64,000 nucleotides of DNA from Chitinophagaceae bacterium (GTDB taxonomy: Bacteria > Bacteroidota > Bacteroidia > Chitinophagales > Chitinophagaceae): positions 1-64,000 of the forward strand of contig CANGYR010000001.1 of assembly GCA_947458275.1 (NCBI GenBank). Reading direction: 5' to 3'. This document shows, piece by piece, positions 63,201-64,000 of this stretch (its first letter is position 1; each line of letters begins with the position of its first letter). The notes under the pieces are model-generated. The model saw only the letters and a list, made by a program, of their open reading frames with translations, was not told the origin of the DNA and made no database searches. Made by a program: the position numbers and the translations under genes.

Positions 63201-64000
63201 CACCAATGCCATAACAGAGAATCCATCGCACTTCTATTCAGTTGCAGGAACCTACATAGCCAAACTGACTGTAGTAGGCCCGGGAGGTTGTGTTTCGGTT
63301 TCAGAGAAAAAAATCCTGGTTAAAGGTCCTTCAGGAAGTTTCACATACGGAGGATTGAGCGGCTGTGCACCTTATACAATAAACTTAAAAGCGACTACCA
63401 AAGGAACAAATTCTTATGTATGGGATTACAATGACGGTAACGCGGTGTTGTCAACTAATTTGAATCCGTCTCATACTTATACTCTTAAAGGATCTTATGT
63501 TCCAAAATTAATTCTTAAAGATACTGCAGGATGTATTGTCCCCATCATTGGCAAAGACACTGTAAGAGTGTATGATGTTGCGGCAAGTTTAATTTTCGAT
63601 AAACCAACAATATGTGACGCAGGAACAGTAAATTTCAACAGCTCAACAACATCGAACGATATCATCAAAACATACAGCTGGAATTTTGGAGATAACAATA
63701 CTTCAACACTGCAAAATCCATCTAACAATTATACCAAAAAAGGAATTTACTACCCAAGGCTGATTGTTACAACAGAAAAAGGCTGTAAAGACACTGTATT
63801 AAGCAAAACTCCGATTAAAGTTGCGGCTTCTCCTGTTGGAGCAATCACGCAGACTGCCAATGGTTGTGTTGATCTTACTGTCAGATTCAATGGAAGACTT
63901 ACAGTTGCAGATACAGCGGCCATGACATGGAGATGGAATTTCGGAAACGAGAACAGTTCCAATTCAATGAATCCTGATCCACAAACATACCGCACTGCGG
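60265..64000 (+). CDS. Giant secreted PKD-repeat protein, 3' end outside the window
   Basis: The frame is open for 1,245 codons from the ATG at 60265 to the window edge without a stop. A signal peptide ends FSSYAQ before PKANFG. Fifteen PKD domains follow with a period of about 80-86 residues, each marked by a W-x-F-G-D-G core (for example at 60694, 60946, 61948, 62185, 62938, 63184). Most domains also have a paired Cys: one near the start (GCAPL) and one in a GC-x-D motif before the end, likely a disulfide. Such proteins are cell-surface adhesins or gliding-associated. A C-terminal type IX secretion signal is expected beyond the window but not seen. Confidence 0.93.
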   Translation, partial: MCTKTLVKTGCIILLSVLFSFSSYAQPKANFGSNTISGCAPLLVNFTDNSTGNPTSWRWDLGNGTVSFLQTPSVVYFDPGQYTVKLVVKNAAGTDSIIKNQNITVYAKPTVDLSVSSATGCAPLTANFTDLSTPGDGTVQSWQWDFGDGTFGEEKNPIHVYTTTGNFNVSLLVKNSYGCSASATKKGLIKLLEKPAISFTNSQVTNCGTPQVIKFQNTTTGAGTLTYRWDFGDGTSSTETNPSHTYTKGGTFTIKLYASNENGCADSSIKANAFTIQSINTGFNIPASVCVNTPITITNLTTPTATNTSWSFGDSTSSTESAPKKTYTKAGTYEIKLLNNFEGCKDSITKKIIVKAGAIAEFTASPLSSCQAPLTVDFTNTSLNARSYNWSFGDSTKSTEINPTKVYTKQGNYTVSLSATSADGCVTTVSKSQYINIQFPVATVKNLPKKDCAPMDFTFIPDVVGADSIVSYNWNFGDSTTSTLEKPTHTFQVGTYDITLIIVTNSGCTDTVVYKGGIKAGVKPKVGFSADPREVCARMAVTFKNLTTPDSGRDSADTFKWEFGDGGTSSLKDPEYVYKDTGSFSVQLIAENNGCADTLKIKDYIRILPPIAKFKTDPDCKNRTTRVFTDQSIGADTWSWNFGDGTTSTEKSPVHVYSKSGTYNVELTVTNLKTGCDFTTSQDVIINAEKIDFKASQTEICRDNSTTFSTVGNASFISNYNWNFGDGGIGSTNPARKIYYFPGIYTVSLITTDRNNCKDTIRKVKYITVNGPTAKFNINTKASCALTAVGFIDNSYSDGRNAIAKYIWNYGDGNTETLTSGPFSHYYSVGGSYNVQLTVVDTKGCSHNVISTSALSVAQPIANFNSADTLNCPDKIVKFTNLSSGIGLSYLWNFGDGKTSTLANPSHTYTAEGAYPVKLTVFNTTGCRDSITKISYMNIQYPRSSFTVSDSVGTCPPLIVKFTNTSTFFTSVNWDFGDGTNAITENPSHFYSVAGTYIAKLTVVGPGGCVSVSEKKILVKGPSGSFTYGGLSGCAPYTINLKATTKGTNSYVWDYNDGNAVLSTNLNPSHTYTLKGSYVPKLILKDTAGCIVPIIGKDTVRVYDVAASLIFDKPTICDAGTVNFNSSTTSNDIIKTYSWNFGDNNTSTLQNPSNNYTKKGIYYPRLIVTTEKGCKDTVLSKTPIKVAASPVGAITQTANGCVDLTVRFNGRLTVADTAAMTWRWNFGNENSSNSMNPDPQTYRTA

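Overview
The window is chromosomal DNA from a member of the Bacteroidota, most likely order Chitinophagales or a close relative. Supporting signs are TAnnTTTG-type -7 promoter elements (a consensus TTG-N19-TACATTTG lies before the gene at 52959), many lipoproteins and TonB-dependent receptors, a DUF177-rpmF-plsX cluster, futalosine-pathway menaquinone genes, SprB-like and PKD repeats, DUF5777/YceI/HmuY families and an extracytoplasmic protein set. No species can be named from the sequence alone.

Layout. 1-3261: DUF3810 metalloprotease-like gene, then DUF177-rpmF-plsX. 3393-6170: two tandem haem c (CxxCH) lipoproteins, a YceI protein and a DUF5777 protein. 6263-9391: TonB receptor plus HmuY-type lipoprotein, a probable haem uptake pair. 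9469-24815: mostly housekeeping (dapD, a GT9 glycosyltransferase, Sua5/YrdC, rpsA, hmgA, a phosphodiesterase, rpe, a second TonB receptor, phoH, crcB, ppa, half-size TSUP). 24888-26057: arsC and a DUF4160/DUF2442 pair.

26177-31416: a decayed integrative element at the 3' end of tRNA-Met(CAT). It is bounded by identical 48-bp direct repeats. It carries a truncated integrase next to the tRNA, an ATPase with a clipped N-terminus, a RadC-like JAB protein, two membrane proteins of unknown family and two exported proteins. Repeated TTTGTTAG octamers near both ends look like integrase arm sites, and the old tRNA terminator survives outside the left end.

31593-35026: PduO adenosyltransferase, an ABC ATPase, gatC, trpS and a deoxynucleoside kinase. 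35036-41889: two consecutive copies of one signalling layout. Each has a multi-pass membrane protein, a one-TM histidine kinase and a NarL/LuxR response regulator on the minus strand, plus a divergent lone response regulator on the plus strand. 41979-60164: class IV aminotransferase, photolyase, mqnB-mqnD, two tandem 6-pyruvoyl-tetrahydropterin synthase homologues with folE, fabD, mdh, efp, accB-accC, lolD, DUF2795, a SemiSWEET, fabI, recN, a zinc-ribbon coiled-coil protein with a Nif3 protein, an M32 carboxypeptidase and a lipoprotein. 60265-64000: the first 1,245 codons of a giant secreted PKD-repeat protein that runs off the window.

Many intergenic regions hold a distinctive sequence class: degenerate runs of short words (GTTGAA, GTTTAG, TGTGGAGA, TCTTATT) arranged as facing inverted arms, usually next to gene ends. 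Different loci use different words but the same architecture.
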